A DNA stretch of 64,000 nucleotides from Sarocladium kiliense (lineage: Eukaryota > Ascomycota > Sordariomycetes > Hypocreales > Sarocladiaceae), in contig JAUZTG010000047.1 of assembly GCA_030734395.1 (NCBI GenBank), positions 598,719 through 662,718 on the forward strand, written 5' to 3'. A program made the position numbers and the translations under genes. Positions 28,930-40,192 of the stretch are shown here, in pieces. How positions within the stretch are numbered: position 1 is the first letter of the stretch; each line of letters starts with the position of its first letter. Below the pieces are notes generated by a model. That model was given only the letters and a program-made list of their open reading frames with translations. It did no database searches and was not told the DNA's origin.

Positions 28930-30455
28930 GCGCTAACCGGGAAACCCCACACTTCGAAAGAAAAGGTGGAGCATCCGCAAGGTCTGGAGGTTGTCTCTGA
29001 GGGGCAAGATCCCATCGTCGAGTACGTATCGCTTCTCTGGCCCCCCAACATCATTGCTGAGCGTGACAGCACCGTCGCACTGCACGGCCTCAACGGTCAC
29101 CGCGAGAAGACATGGACAGCAATCAATGGAATCCACTGGCTGCGTCTTCTCTCGGAGGGCCTGCCACAGGCGTGCATCCTCTGCTAGGGTTACGACGCAA
29201 ACACCCACGCTTCTGATCGAGTCAGCTGCCAGTACCTATTCGACCATGCAAGGAGTCTAGTGTCTGATCTCTGCAGGAAGCGGAAAATGACGAATGTAGG
29301 TGCGGATCTGATACGATTGTGCTAGTACTAAGTGGCATTCCTAGTCAGTGCAACCGGCCGATCATCTTCGTGGCTCACAGCCTTGGAGGCATTGTGCTGA
29401 AGAGTGTGAGTTAGCTGGTGCGTCGCACATACGTTGGAGTTGTAAGCTCACATTTCCAGGCTCTCATTCACTCCGATGCCGCGCGGCAGGGGGCGCTGCT
29501 TGAACACCGATCGATCAAAACGTCAACGTATGGGATCCTCTTCATGGGGACTCCTCACCAAGGTGGCAACGGAGTACAGCTAGGACGAGTCCTCGCCAAT
29601 GTGGCATCGCTTATCATTTCGGCGGACAATCGACTCTTGGAACACCCTCGAGCGCGACTCGGAGTGGCTGCAGCAGCAACTAGGGCAGTACGCACCGATC
29701 AGTGGCGACTTTGTGACGAAGTTTGCGTACGAGGAGTATGCTACACCAACTGCGTCGGGCGGAAGCATCATGGTGTGTACGTCTACCACTATGAACAGAC
29801 TTCGAGTACTAAGCGGTAGAAGGTGGTCCCGAAGGCATCAGCCGTTGTGCCGGGACACGCAAACGCTGAGCCGATTGTGATCCATGCGAATCACACGTCC
29901 ATGGTTCGATACGCATCGGGAGAGGATACTGGGTATATAACGGTATCGGGGCTTTTGCAGCTTATGGCTAGGGACGCTCCAGGTAGCGTGCGGCAGCGGT
30001 GGGAGGTAGAGGCGAGGACTTATGACAGTACTGTACCCCAGCACGTCTAGTACGAGAAAGGGTTTACCTACAACACCACATGCAGCGCGAGAGGATGTCC
30101 AACGTTCCACTCTCGCCCTTAGCCGGGGGGAAGCCATGGAAACGACCCCATTTTGTCGGCAGAGAGGACGAGCTTGCAGAGATGCATCGAATTCTCAACC
30201 GACGGCCGGGGCGGCGCACTGTGGTGGTGCATGGCCTCGGGGGGATGGGAAAGACACAGCGTGCGATCGCATACATGAAGCGGCATCGCATTGGCTACAC
30301 AGCCACCATCTGGCTGAACGCACACGATGAGACGCTTCTGAAGCAGAGCTTCCGGAACGCGGCGACAAGAATCTTGCGAGAGCACCCCGGGCTTGTGTAC
30401 ATGCAAATGGCCGTATCAGACAAAGACAGCGATGCATCGCTTGCTGTCAAGAGGT
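28930..30455 (+). pseudogene. Alpha/beta-hydrolase-NB-ARC (NLR-like) gene, broken and truncated
   Basis: Successive blocks follow a fungal NLR-like architecture: HGLNGHREKTWTA, then the serine-hydrolase elbow RPIIFVAHSLGGIVLKS (about 29360-29408), a GTGAGT...CAG intron (about 29408-29460), GILFMGTPHQGGNG, VVPKASAVVPGHANAE, and an NB-ARC start with FVGREDELAEM and P-loop GLGGMGKTQ (about 30225-30260). Lesions: TAG at 29185-29187, where the family has Trp before GYDANTH; a one-base frameshift near 29647; and loss of everything after about 30455, where Ty3/gypsy sequence begins. The in-frame 29773-29819 segment is a normal intron. A complete protein of this type would sense or trigger cell death. 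This copy cannot encode one. Confidence 0.8.
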
Positions 30456-30726
30456 GGCCAGTTGGCGCAGGAGTCCAATGCAGCCCTTCGGGCAGAGATT
30501 GCCAAGCTCAAGTCAGGGGACGAAGGACCACGGCAACGACTAGGAGAGGAAGCACCCTACGAAAACCACGAATTGGAAGTAGCGAAATTGAAGAAAGAAA
30601 TTGAAAGACTACGGAAGGAAAGAGACCAAGACAAAGCAGTGATTGCCTCCCTCGAATCCGAACGACAACGCAGCGTTTCAACGACGCAAGAAGAGATCAT
30701 ATTGAAGCGACAAGACGACCACGAAC

Positions 30727-31599
30727 ATGACAAACGACAGAGATCACGATACGAATCGGAGACAACTCCAGGACCACGACAACCCGAAGTTTCCTGATGC
30801 AACAGTATTCTCGGGAGACCGCAGCATGTTTGACAGCTGGAAAGACAAGGTCAGAGACAAGCTGAGCAATAGCTCTGCCCAGTACCCCACCGAACAGCAA
30901 CGGATTGCCTATATTCGTAGCAGAACGGATGGAATAGCATACCAGCAGATTCGAGCCCAGTGTCAGATCGAACACCCCCGAAGCTTCCAGATCGCCGAGG
31001 AGGTCCTGGAGGCCCTGGATAAGATATACGGAGATAAGAACAGAAGAACACGAGCCATCAACGAATTACATACCCTTCGTATGGGACGGAAGACATTTGA
31101 CGACTTCTATGCGGACTTTGCCCGCTGCGCAGCGGAGATTGGATACTCTGACGACGCCATGATTCCATGGCTTGAGAATGGTATTTCCGACGAACTAGCT
31201 CGGCAAGTCATCGGATTGCGGAAGCCGATCAACTACTACGACCTTGTGGACTTTTACCGAGACATTGACCATCAGATGCGAGACTATGATAAACGGATGT
31301 CGAATCGCCCACGAACTGCCCGAACGACATCGCAACCTGGACGACCAAGAGCAAGAACAACCCCAACGACGACCCTCAAGACTGAAGGATACATGCCGAC
31401 TGCGACGGACCGGACCCTGCTATCCCAGCATGGGCGATGTCACAAGTGTGGTGAGCACGGCCACCGGATTGGGGATTGCACCAACCCCCAGATGAAAGAG
31501 ATGCCTCGCCTCTTCACGCGCTCTGCAAGCAAGGTGAACGAGGCCACTATGAACACGGATGATGACGACACCGTAGTTGGGGGAAAAGAGACGCTCTAG
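30727..31599 (+). pseudogene. Gypsy Gag (capsid and zinc knuckle)
   Basis: The core includes FPDATVFSGDRSMFDSWKDK and ALDKIYGDKNRR, as in fungal Ty3 capsids. A nucleocapsid CCHC knuckle, CHKCGEHGHRIGDC, lies near residue 240. The upstream coiled coil is out of frame, and the gag stop at 31597-31599 does not connect with pol because a further stop at 31665 lies in the pol frame. Confidence 0.8.
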
Positions 31600-31700
31600 A
31601 CCACAGTCGCGGCCTAGAGCCCACGGACCAAAGGACACGACCGATCAGCATATCCACATGCTCTGTAGAGAGGAAGGAAAAGTTAGACGGCCTCCACCTG

Positions 31701-33323
31701 ATGCTCCCATGTTCTGTCCGAACAGGCGACCACCGTACCCAGGTAACCGTCCTCGTAGACAGCGGAGCGAACGGAATGGCTTTCATCGATCTGGACTTTG
31801 CGCGCAAAAAGAAATTGACCCTGCTTCCACTACGAAAACCGCGTAGACTGGAAGTTGTGGATGGGCGACAATCAGCCGCCGGACGACTTACGCACCTCGT
31901 ACGACTGCACATAGATATCCAAGGACACCAAGAAGAACTACCCTGTTTCGTTACACAGCTCAGCCATCAACCCATTGTATTGGGTATTCCATGGCTTCAA
32001 CTGCATGATGTCTCCACCTCGTGGAGGAAGAACACCCTCACCTTCGCGTCTGCTTACTGCCGCAAGAACTGCGGAGTGAAGCGACGTACCGAGGTGCTGG
32101 GGATGACTCGAGAAAAGAACGCCGCAACGAAACTGGATGTTTGTATGATCGGAGCGGTACCATTTGTCCACTTGACAGACAGAGCTAGGAAGACACAGGA
32201 AGGATTCAGGATTTTCGCAGCGACAATGAGAGATATTGAGAAAGCATTGGAACCAAAGACAACGATCGACCCGAGAGAGAAGCTGCCCCCGGAATACCAC
32301 GAGTTTTTGGATGTATTCTCGAAGAAAGAAGCAGACAAGATACCGCCACATCGCCTTTATGACCACAAGATACAGATGAAGGAAGGATCTGAACCGCCGT
32401 TCGGGCCCCTGTACGATATGTCCAGGGACGAGTTGCTCGTCCTGCGTGAGTACCTTGAGGAGAATCTTGGGAAAGGATTCATACGTGCCTCGAGGTCGCC
32501 GGCCGCATCTCCGGTCCTCTTTGTCCGGAAACCAGGAGGAGGACTACGTTTCTGCGTGGACTACAGAGCCCTCAACGCGCTCACCGTGAAGAATCGATAC
32601 CCGATACCGCTAATAAGAGAGACACTGGACCGGCTCTGTCGAGCCAAGTACTATACGAAATTAGACATTATTGCAGCTTTCAATCGGCTGCGCATCGCCA
32701 AAGGAGACGAATGGAAGACAGCATTTCGAACAAGATACGGACTTTTTGAATATCTCGTCATGCCTTTCGGCCTGACCAACGGACCAGCATCATTCCAACA
32801 TTACGTCAACGACGCCCTGAGAGAGTACCTCGATATTTTCTGCACTGCCTATCTCGACGATATCTTGATTTACAGCAACTCTTTGAAGGAACACGAAAAG
32901 CATGTACGACAAGTGCTTGAGCGACTGAGGGAGTTCGGCCTCCAGGCGGACATCGCAAAGTGCGAGTTCCACGTCCAGGAGGTCAAGTATCTCGGCCTCA
33001 TCGTCGGCACTAATGGAATCCAAATGGACCCCGACAAGATCTCCGCCGTACTAAGTTGGTCGACACCAAAGCACGTCAAAGACGTTCAGAGCTTCCTTGG
33101 ATTTTCGAACTTCTACCGAAGATTCATCAAAGACTTCGCTAAGAGGGCCTCGCCCCTTACGAAGCTGACAAAGAAGGACACACCCTTTGTATGGGATGCC
33201 GATTGCGAGCGCGCTTTCCAAAGCCTCAAGGAAGCGTTCACGTCAGCACCCATACTCCGACACTTTGACCCAGACAAACCCAGTCGCATTCTTCTCGCGA
33301 AAATTGACACCGACGGAATGTAA
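31701..33323 (+). pseudogene. Gypsy Pol: protease and reverse transcriptase
   Basis: The open frame spans 540 codons. The aspartic protease motif VLVDSGANGM is at about residue 20. The reverse transcriptase runs from KIQMKEGSEPPFGPLY (about 228) through FCVDYRALN, KLDIIAAFNRLRI, MPFGLTNGP and the catalytic AYLDDILIYSN to FLGFSNFYRRFI. The connection and RNase H domains break off after HFDPDKPSR, and the rest of pol is lost. Without RNase H, integrase and LTRs it cannot transpose. Confidence 0.85.
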
Positions 33324-33361
33324 CTATGACATTTACGATAAAGAACTCATGGCTATTGTAC

Positions 33362-35488
33362 GGATTTGCTCGAAAGACACCACCCACGTGTTGGCAACTG
33401 CGTTCTGCGCCCCGCGATACCGCGTGTCGTCCTCAAACTCCGCCTCCAAAAGCTCTACTATGTCGCGCTCTGTATGGAGCAGGAGACGTATATACTCCAC
33501 AACTGGCGTCTTTGTCTCGTTCAGGTACGCTGCTGCTTGCATAATGGCCAGTGGCAGGTAGGTCAGGATCGCCAGCAGCTCCATCACAACACCCTCTTCC
33601 GCCGGAAGCTTGTCGATGAGCAACTTCTCCAGGAGCTGCCTGGCCTCGGTCTTGCTTAGTCTCGATAGATCGACCACCTCTCTCCGAGCCAGCCGAGTCG
33701 CGATCGATCGAGTTCGAGTCGTAAATAGAATGCGGCCTCGATCCGTCCGAGGGAGGAAATCACGTATCCCCCGCTGCTCGCCATATCCCATCACTTCTTC
33801 GCTGTCGGCATTGTCAACGACAAGAAGCCAGTGTCCCGACTCGTCCGAGTCGAGGTAGTTCCGGAGCAGCTCCTTCGCATCCGCATTATCCGCTCTCTCC
33901 AGCCCCAGCTTCACGACGATCGCCCGGCACGCCTGCTCGAAACTCGCCATGCTGAGTGCCGGAACCCAAAGGACATGCCATTCTGGCCTGTTCTGCTCGG
34001 CCCAGACCGCTATCTGCAGGGCCAACTGCGTCTTGCCGACCCCGCCGAGCCCTGCGATCGCGACACGGCACGATGCCCGCCCCTCGTCGCCGAACAGCTT
34101 CTGCTTCACCGTTTCCATCTCAGACGCGCGTCCCACAAACTGTCGGTTCTTCTGGATCGGGAGAAAGTGGCTTGGCTGGCCTACATCCTGTTAGTTGTAT
34201 CGCCGCCAGAATCGAGGTCGCACTGACGTGGACGCGATGCAGGAGTAGAAGCAGCCGTGTCAACTGCCGTCCTCTCCGCTTGCTGGTTCCGCCCCAGAAA
34301 TGTATTCACAAACTCGTCAATCGCCCTCTTCTTGTCGCTCAGGTAGTTGTGCGTGTGCGCCGAGATCGAGCTCGCCTTCTTCCAGTCCGATAGTGTCGTG
34401 TCCTCCAGTCCCCTTTCCACATTCAACCGGGCGTAACCACCGTCCCCGCCGAACCGGTCGTCCAGTCGGGCCGCCACCTTGCTCGACGTCGTCGCCATCT
34501 TCTTCAGCGCGCTGATGATGCTCCGCCGCGTATCGTCAATGCTGACCACGTCCCCGAGTCCCGTCCCGATGCTGACGATCTGCATGCGATCACAACCTGG
34601 GAAGTGCTGGCCCGCCTCCTCGATGAGCACCTCGCACGGGTTGTTGTACCCGAAGCCGGCATCCACAAATTCGACCTCGTCACGCCCCACGCATATCGGC
34701 TTGAAGAAAGTCGTGGCCGCCGACGTCGCGCGCGCCACCTCCCAGATGGTGCAGCCGTCCAGAGGCCTCGAGGTGTCGTACGTCGTGAACAGGGTCGGCC
34801 GCGCGTCGACATTGTCTTTCGTGACGGCGAGGACAACACTAAACCTCCTAGGTTATCCTCTTGATCCAGAGTGATCTGAGAGTCGCCGGCATATACCTAC
34901 GTCGCGGTGCAGGACGGGTCGCGGAACTGCGTCTCGCTATGCTCGCACGTCAAAGCTGTCGAATGTCCGTCCGCCCGCCGCGCTACACACTCCGCCGCAG
35001 GACAGAACTCCTTGACTATGTCACGGATCGCCGCCTCGAGTGCTTTCGCCGAGAATGAGCCACTCGGCGACGCAGGAACGAAGCCTGTCCGCTTCGGCGT
35101 GAAGGCCCGCTCCGCCATCTTCCGGTACGCGCCGATACACTCATCCACCGTCATGCCCAGCCGGCCCAGCATGATGGCGATGATCCTGCAGCGGTCAGCG
35201 TGGGTTCGTTGTGTGGTTCAAGATGACGGCAAGACGGCCGTCGCGGCTTACCCGCCGGTGCTCGTGCCGCCGATGATGTCGAAGCGGTCGCACGGGCGCG
35301 GCACCTCGTTCAGCCCCTCGACCGCGCGGATGCGCTCCATCAGGTGCTCCAGAATCAGCAGGCTCGACAGCCCTCGGATCCCTCCGCCATCTGAGGAGAG
35401 TTTGTTAGCCCGTTCGCAAACACGCCTCATCACTCCACTCACCCAGAGAAAGAATGCGGATAGCATCGCGGATGACGGGTGGATCCAT
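33362..35488 (-). pseudogene. Patatin-NB-ARC (NLR-like) gene, C-terminus lost
   Basis: Five exons read by eye on the minus strand: 35488-35443, 35390-35252, 35185-34901, 34847-34228 and 34180-about 33362, with introns of 52, 66, 53 and 47 nt. The patatin phospholipase head has LSLDGGGIRGLSS (oxyanion), the GTSTGG nucleophile elbow spanning an intron, and a catalytic-Asp region VDAGFGYNNP. After a linker comes NB-ARC: FVGRASEME, P-loop GLGGVGKTQLAL, WLLVVDNADS and RILFTTRTRS. The frame is intact until VVSFEQIR at about 33362, where gypsy sequence starts. The C-terminal repeat sensor of this class is missing. It was probably a membrane-damaging cell-death effector with a nucleotide switch. Any residual product would lack its sensor. 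Confidence 0.8.
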
Positions 35489-35686
35489 TATAACTTAATA
35501 GACGTGGCTCGGAGCGATCCGTTCCTAGTTCATCTCATGTTGAGGGTGACACGTGTGCGGGGTGACGAAATGACACGCACCAGCCTTGTTGGACGAAACG
35601 TCACGTGAAAATCGAATGTGTAGGCATCGATGATTTTCTATGGAGGCCTAATATAGAAAATTGAAGTTCCACGTCTGAACCCACAT

Positions 35687-35962
35687 TCAACTCGGAACTT
35701 TGCTGATCTTCTGGCGGGCAGCCCAGCGGCCAATGTCTCTAACAAAACGTCTAGCAATCCCTCGCTTGACGCCTTTCTCAATGAGGAAGTCAGCATCCTG
35801 GTCCTCGTGCAGCTGCTCAGGGTCTAGGCCGTCCGCCAACGCCACGCTGCAGGCCTTACGATATTCTTTCTTGAGTTCCTCGTGTTGCACCTGCGAACAC
35901 TGCCAGGCACTGTACTGCTTGAGCGCTCGTCCTGCTTGCTTTGCCCATAACATGAAGCTCAC
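35687..35962 (-). pseudogene. Fragment related to the C-terminus of the 383-aa protein
   Basis: A 91-codon frame aligns with the last 80 residues of the gene at 3147: a charged helix, then DADFLIEKGVKRGIARRFVR against EAKFFISQGISRGIAYQWVS. Nothing upstream in frame matches the rest of that protein, so it is a detached domain, either a pseudogene or a last exon whose partner was not found. Confidence 0.55.
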
Positions 35963-37193
35963 GAGGAAGCTGGCAGCGAAAGACTAGCAGGACTCCGCGT
36001 GGTGACAAAGACTGTTTGGTACCAGTCTCACTGCATCGGATAAGGCCAGTAGCAAAAGGCGTAGCGCCGGAGGGCCGTTGAGACCAGGCCCCATCCTACC
36101 TATCTCATTATGCTACTACTCCCCCAAACTATGGAGTTGCGTAGGTACTGGTTTGATTCGCGGATGGGACTGAGGCTACTAGCCTCGTGTTGTGGCACCT
36201 AAGGAGATAAACATTCTCGATCATGACCAGTACCATTTGCCTCAACTTGCTCGGGACTAGCAACACATAGACGCCAGGCTCTGGGATGCTTGGAAGCCAG
36301 TCCCACGGCAATTTTGTCGATGCCGTCCGTATTGAGCCTGGTCCCTGGCCTAGAGAAGGCCGCCATCCTACTGGTCTCACTGCCTGGCTGTGAGTTTACT
36401 ACCATTGACATGTGACGTCAGGGGTCTGGTACCCCCGACGGCACTGGACGATTCATACTCGTCACATGTAATGCCTGATGTGCTGTGGTTCTATGCCACA
36501 GGTGCTCGTCCCACGTGTACAGGTTTCGTGCTCTCAGGTGAGTGATGGGAATGAATCACTTCACGGTGAACTTTCCATGGTACACGATACTGGCGTCAGG
36601 TAGCCAGGAGTCGCACTCAGCTGGCAGATGAGTCGGGCCCCAGGAACTAACAGAACGGCCCCAATGGTCACACGCCCCCACAGGTACTGGGGACATTCCA
36701 CTGTGCGAGTACTACAGTGCTAGTCATAAATGCAGCCAACACAGTTGCCCCAGTGTATGGTGCATTTAATGCGAACAAACGCGATGAAATGCGATGGCTA
36801 CCGCGACGAAATGACTTCAGTGCCACCCGGGCGCTTACCACATACATGGCTGTAACCTTTCAAATTGCACTAAATGAGCTATAAAGAGCGATACAGCGAC
36901 TAAAAGCGCTGTAACGCGGCGACCGCTCGTCGGTTCAACCCACAGTGTTCGAAGTAGCCTGCGGCTCATTATGTGGTTCCACTACTTGTACATCATTCCC
37001 TGCAGGGTTGTCCTACGGCATTAGATACGGTCTCACTCGAGAGACCACATCTTGCAGATTGGCGTCCGGCTTTGGGGATGATGCCCACGCCTTGAGGTCC
37101 CGGCACGTCTCAGTGAGCCGCAGAGGCGCTTCTTTCGCGATTCGAGCCGCGACGAGGCGTAAAGTTGGCAAGTCTAAGCCCGATGATCGATCA
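35963..37193. other. Intergenic, no gene seen
   Basis: About 1.2 kb without recognisable coding sequence. A small inverted repeat, CTGTGG-ttctatg-CCACAG, lies near 36484-36502 and resembles the word arrays at 50.9 and 53.7 kb. Confidence 0.5.
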
Positions 37194-37814
37194 TTACACA
37201 GCGCGCGTCAACGAAGTTGTCCTGCCATGATGCAGCGTCCATACGTACGTAATTGTTTCAAGGACATTCGTGTACACGATGAGGAAGAACGGGCCCTCCA
37301 ATGCAAACTCCCTCAGCCGGCGAGCGAGGCGGGTCCGTTCGAGTAGTTCGTCTCTGGTGATTGGTGCTTCTTGAGCACTTACGTAGATGTCCATCGCAAC
37401 GCTTGACACCCCTTGGCCTCGCCTTAGTTTGAGTCGACCTTGGATATGGTCGGAGCGCACGGCGCTTTCAAGCGTCTCGAACAGGACCAAAAGCTGCATG
37501 TATGCAAGCCTCGGGAGAATTCTCGTGATATCTGCACTGCCAATCAAGCGGTCTATCTCTCGAAATGCGGCTACAAAGCCAGGGTCAGTGCTCATGGTAC
37601 CTGCAGGCACCTCAATTTTCTCAAGTAAAGACGTCCATGAAGTTAAAGCCATCTCACAGTGATCCGCAAAGAAGGCCAGCACTTGAGGTCTAATTATACG
37701 CGAGTAGATGCCATCGACAACCGCGGCGTTCCCTTCTCGATGACAGAGCCATCTTTCCGTTCGCCGGTACCGAGTTCGTTTCTTCGCATTCGTGCGTCTC
37801 TGTGGTCTCGCCAT
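37194..37814 (-). CDS. Conserved fungal hypothetical protein (206 aa)
   Basis: The start is ATG 37814 (MARPQRRTNAKK...). The longer frame upstream opens only from TTG. The protein is basic at the N-terminus and then helical, with FREIDRLIGSADITRILPRL, LVLFETLESAVRSDHIQGR and a terminal GPFFLIVYTNVLETITYV. The order and spacing look like a recurrent fungal protein of unknown role. No signal peptide is present. The final hydrophobic stretch (FFLIVYTNVLE) is too short and polar to be a clear membrane anchor. Confidence 0.5.
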   Translation of the reverse strand: MARPQRRTNAKKRTRYRRTERWLCHREGNAAVVDGIYSRIIRPQVLAFFADHCEMALTSWTSLLEKIEVPAGTMSTDPGFVAAFREIDRLIGSADITRILPRLAYMQLLVLFETLESAVRSDHIQGRLKLRRGQGVSSVAMDIYVSAQEAPITRDELLERTRLARRLREFALEGPFFLIVYTNVLETITYVWTLHHGRTTSLTRAV

Positions 37815-38537
37815 GGCAAATTTGGCTCCTGGAAGCAGAAGAGCACATTCAATGATACGAGGGGAACGAAGCTGATGCAGCACTCTGCGTGTTTTATATA
37901 TCAATGCTCAAAAGTACGGTTCATTCCACACGGCGGCCTGGAACCAGGATCATGTATCTCTTCGGAGCCACCACCCTGGCCCCTGACCAGAAAGCCGGCG
38001 ACATCACCGATTATCTGGTCAGAAATCTCACTTTTCTTCGATCTCACTACCTTGGCTGAGTCTTACTGATTGGAGTCAAACTCCAAACACGTAGGGACGC
38101 AGTTATCACACATTTTGCGCCGTGGCCAGCAAGGCGAGCATGCGCTGAGGGCATAGGGTAGCTGTGATGTGCCAGGATGGCTGGACTAGAATCAAGCCCT
38201 GCCACAGCCGCCAGGGGCCTGGTCGTGGGCCCTGCAGGGCTGACTGGTGGCCCGCGTCTATTTTGGGTCATCTATTCTGAAGAGGGCGACGGCTACAAAC
38301 GGCCCCCTCCCTGTTACTAAAGTGAGAACGTCGACTAGAAAGTCATGTTCTGTTGACCAAGAGCCAGGCCCAGAGCCACTGCAGGGTCGCATGTACTGGT
38401 CCACGCCAGCCCAAGCCTTTTTGGTATGTTCTATTTTAGAAGGGCTGAAAACAGCCACATGTAGAGAACCGGGCCACAAACCTTGTACTAAAGCAGCCAC
38501 CGCCGCCAGGAGTTGGCTTGTCTACGCAACCACAATC
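37815..38537. other. Upstream region of MADS-like copy 3
   Basis: 38360-38537 shares short blocks with the upstream regions of the copies at 2220 and 6861 (ggtatgttctat, agggctg-aaaacagccaca, an aaccac-aATGGCAAA-type start context). The potential hairpin GGCTG-AAAA-CAGCC is intact. An in-frame upstream ATG at 38247 exists but is not shared by the other copies. Confidence 0.55.
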
Positions 38538-38930
38538 ATGGCAAATACCTCCTATAAAACGCGAGATCGGACGAAGGAGAACTTCGCTAAGTCATGCAAG
38601 TCAGGTGCAGCACGACTTAATAAGCTGAATCAGAAGTATGGTGCGCGTATCTATCTTCAAGTGCAATGGGGAGGAAGGCACTACGAATATAACTCTGACA
38701 AGGATCTTCGTTGGCTGAAGGTTGGCGAGGAACTCGAAACGATCTACCCTTTGCCTGTTCAATGGACGCCAGCAACCTTCAAGCCAATTAACGACACACC
38801 GAGGAGCTATTCACCAGAAGATTCTGACAGACCAAACAGCTCGTACAATAACCAGAAAGTCCTAACCCCGCCACTTCAAATGGACAAAACACGGCCCCAT
38901 ACTGGGAATGAGGACAGTAGCCATCAATAA
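38538..38930 (+). CDS. Small protein with MADS/SRF-like core, copy 3
   Basis: 130 aa from ATG 38538. Conserved blocks: RDRTKENFAKSCKSGAARLN, KYGARIYLQVQWGG, HYEYNSDKDLRWLK and YPLPVQWTPATF. It is closer to copy 1 in the basic region (SGAAR) and to copy 2 in the YNS strand. The tail, ending GNEDSSHQ, is unrelated to the other two. It lies 31 kb away and without the LTR neighbours of copies 1 and 2, so the family spread more than once. Confidence 0.7.
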   Translation: MANTSYKTRDRTKENFAKSCKSGAARLNKLNQKYGARIYLQVQWGGRHYEYNSDKDLRWLKVGEELETIYPLPVQWTPATFKPINDTPRSYSPEDSDRPNSSYNNQKVLTPPLQMDKTRPHTGNEDSSHQ

Positions 38931-40192
38931 TGCCTGCCTCTTGGGTTACCATTTCCAAACCCCACGCCAGTCTGCTCGTCCCCACTTCCTTCCTCTCGTC
39001 ATTTGACTCCACCCTTTGCTGGGCGACACTTTACTAAGCGACGTTCGGGGTACCATTTCGCCTGACGAAGATGAAACACACATGACTCAACAGTCACGTG
39101 AACGAATCATTGATGAGTGGCTCTTTCGACGTCTTCATGCTTCATCTTCACGTGCTAAGCATCAGCACACTTATGTAATTATGGTGAAGCATCAATCTGG
39201 AAAGATGTCCTGCACCGGTACATAGCGATCAATAGGAGGCTATACTACTGTTTAATCCACAGGTCTTGTGATTGCTTGTCTACTGTAGGGCTCCTATGTC
39301 GCAATCTGTTGTAGCTCCCTGGCTCCAGTGTATGATAACAGGGCACATCTCGGGCAGTTTGCCCGAGTGTCCTCTAAGTACGCCCACCTTGGCAAGCGTA
39401 GCTCGGAATGATCGAAATTGCGCCGTTGGCGTGAGATTCCCAGACGAACCGCTACGTCCGGTTCGAGACTAAGAGGGCTTGGGCCGTTTCTGGGTTAAAA
39501 GCGCACGTGGCTCTGCACTGACACCATCGCAGGGATGACATCCACTTGTGGATGGCAGTATTGTGTGGGTCCCGCACAAAGTAACTCCCTGACATTTCTT
39601 CGTTTCTCCTCGTTTCTGCGAGAGCCTGCCCCTCAACGGATGGTCGGGTTTCAGGGAGTCCTGTCATGGGACTGCTAGGTCAAAAAGTGGCTGTTCCTTG
39701 ACACCACTAACGCAGGGATGCAACTTGCTTCAGAAGGTCAAACTTGAGGGCAACACGGAGAGTAGATGCCCTCGGAAGGCTATCACTGCAGTCAGCCCCA
39801 GTAGGCTCGACCGCTCGACAAATACCCAATATAGCACAGCCTCCTATTGCTTATCATCACATGTACAGCATATGAGAGCTCTATCGCCGATGGGCGTCCT
39901 TGGGGATGGTTGGAAGCAAAGCGTCAATGTCTGTTGTCACTGCCATCTGCTTGACTAGATTGCCCATAGGAAAGTTCCGTAGGGAAGATTATGTAAGAAA
40001 TTTGAGTAAGGGAGAGATCTTCGAGGCAACTGCCGTAGAAGTTCTGACACGAAAGCGGTGTGAGGAATCAGTATGAGGAAGGCTGCATAAGGAAAGTCCC
40101 TCGAGAAAAATTCTGTACTGAACGGCGGGGTTGTGTAAGTAAAGTGGCTTCAAGAACTCTCTGTAAGGACCAATGTGTACGCAATGTACGGA
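38931..40192. other. Intergenic with repeat fragment
   Basis: 39385-39445 (ending ggcgtgagattcccagac) nearly matches 6085-6140 and represents the LTR-free version of that site. The rest shows no gene. Two dispersed GTAAGGAAAG words anticipate the array that follows. Confidence 0.5.

Larger units (their letters stand above)
30456..33360 (+). mobile_element. Ty3/gypsy retrotransposon fragment, both ends missing
   Basis: Gag and protease-reverse transcriptase remain, in three frames. The coiled-coil N-terminus of Gag is in one frame (about 30460-30780), the Gag core and zinc knuckle in another (30727-31599), and Pol in a third (31701-33323). RNase H is cut by an internal deletion near 33285, where the frame jumps to PVAFFSRKLTPTECNYDIYD. 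The element stops at about 33360 inside ELMAIVR. Integrase and both LTRs are absent. Left and right junctions lie directly in two NLR-like genes. Confidence 0.85.

Noticed and set aside
30456..33360. Complete Ty3/gypsy element with LTRs
   Set aside because: No LTR pair flanks it, integrase is missing, and both ends run straight into NLR-type coding sequence. The 183-bp LTR family elsewhere cannot be linked to it.
38247..38537. N-terminal extension of MADS-like copy 3
   Set aside because: The in-frame extension is absent from the two other copies, where the homologous DNA is not in frame. The shared ATG context marks the real start.
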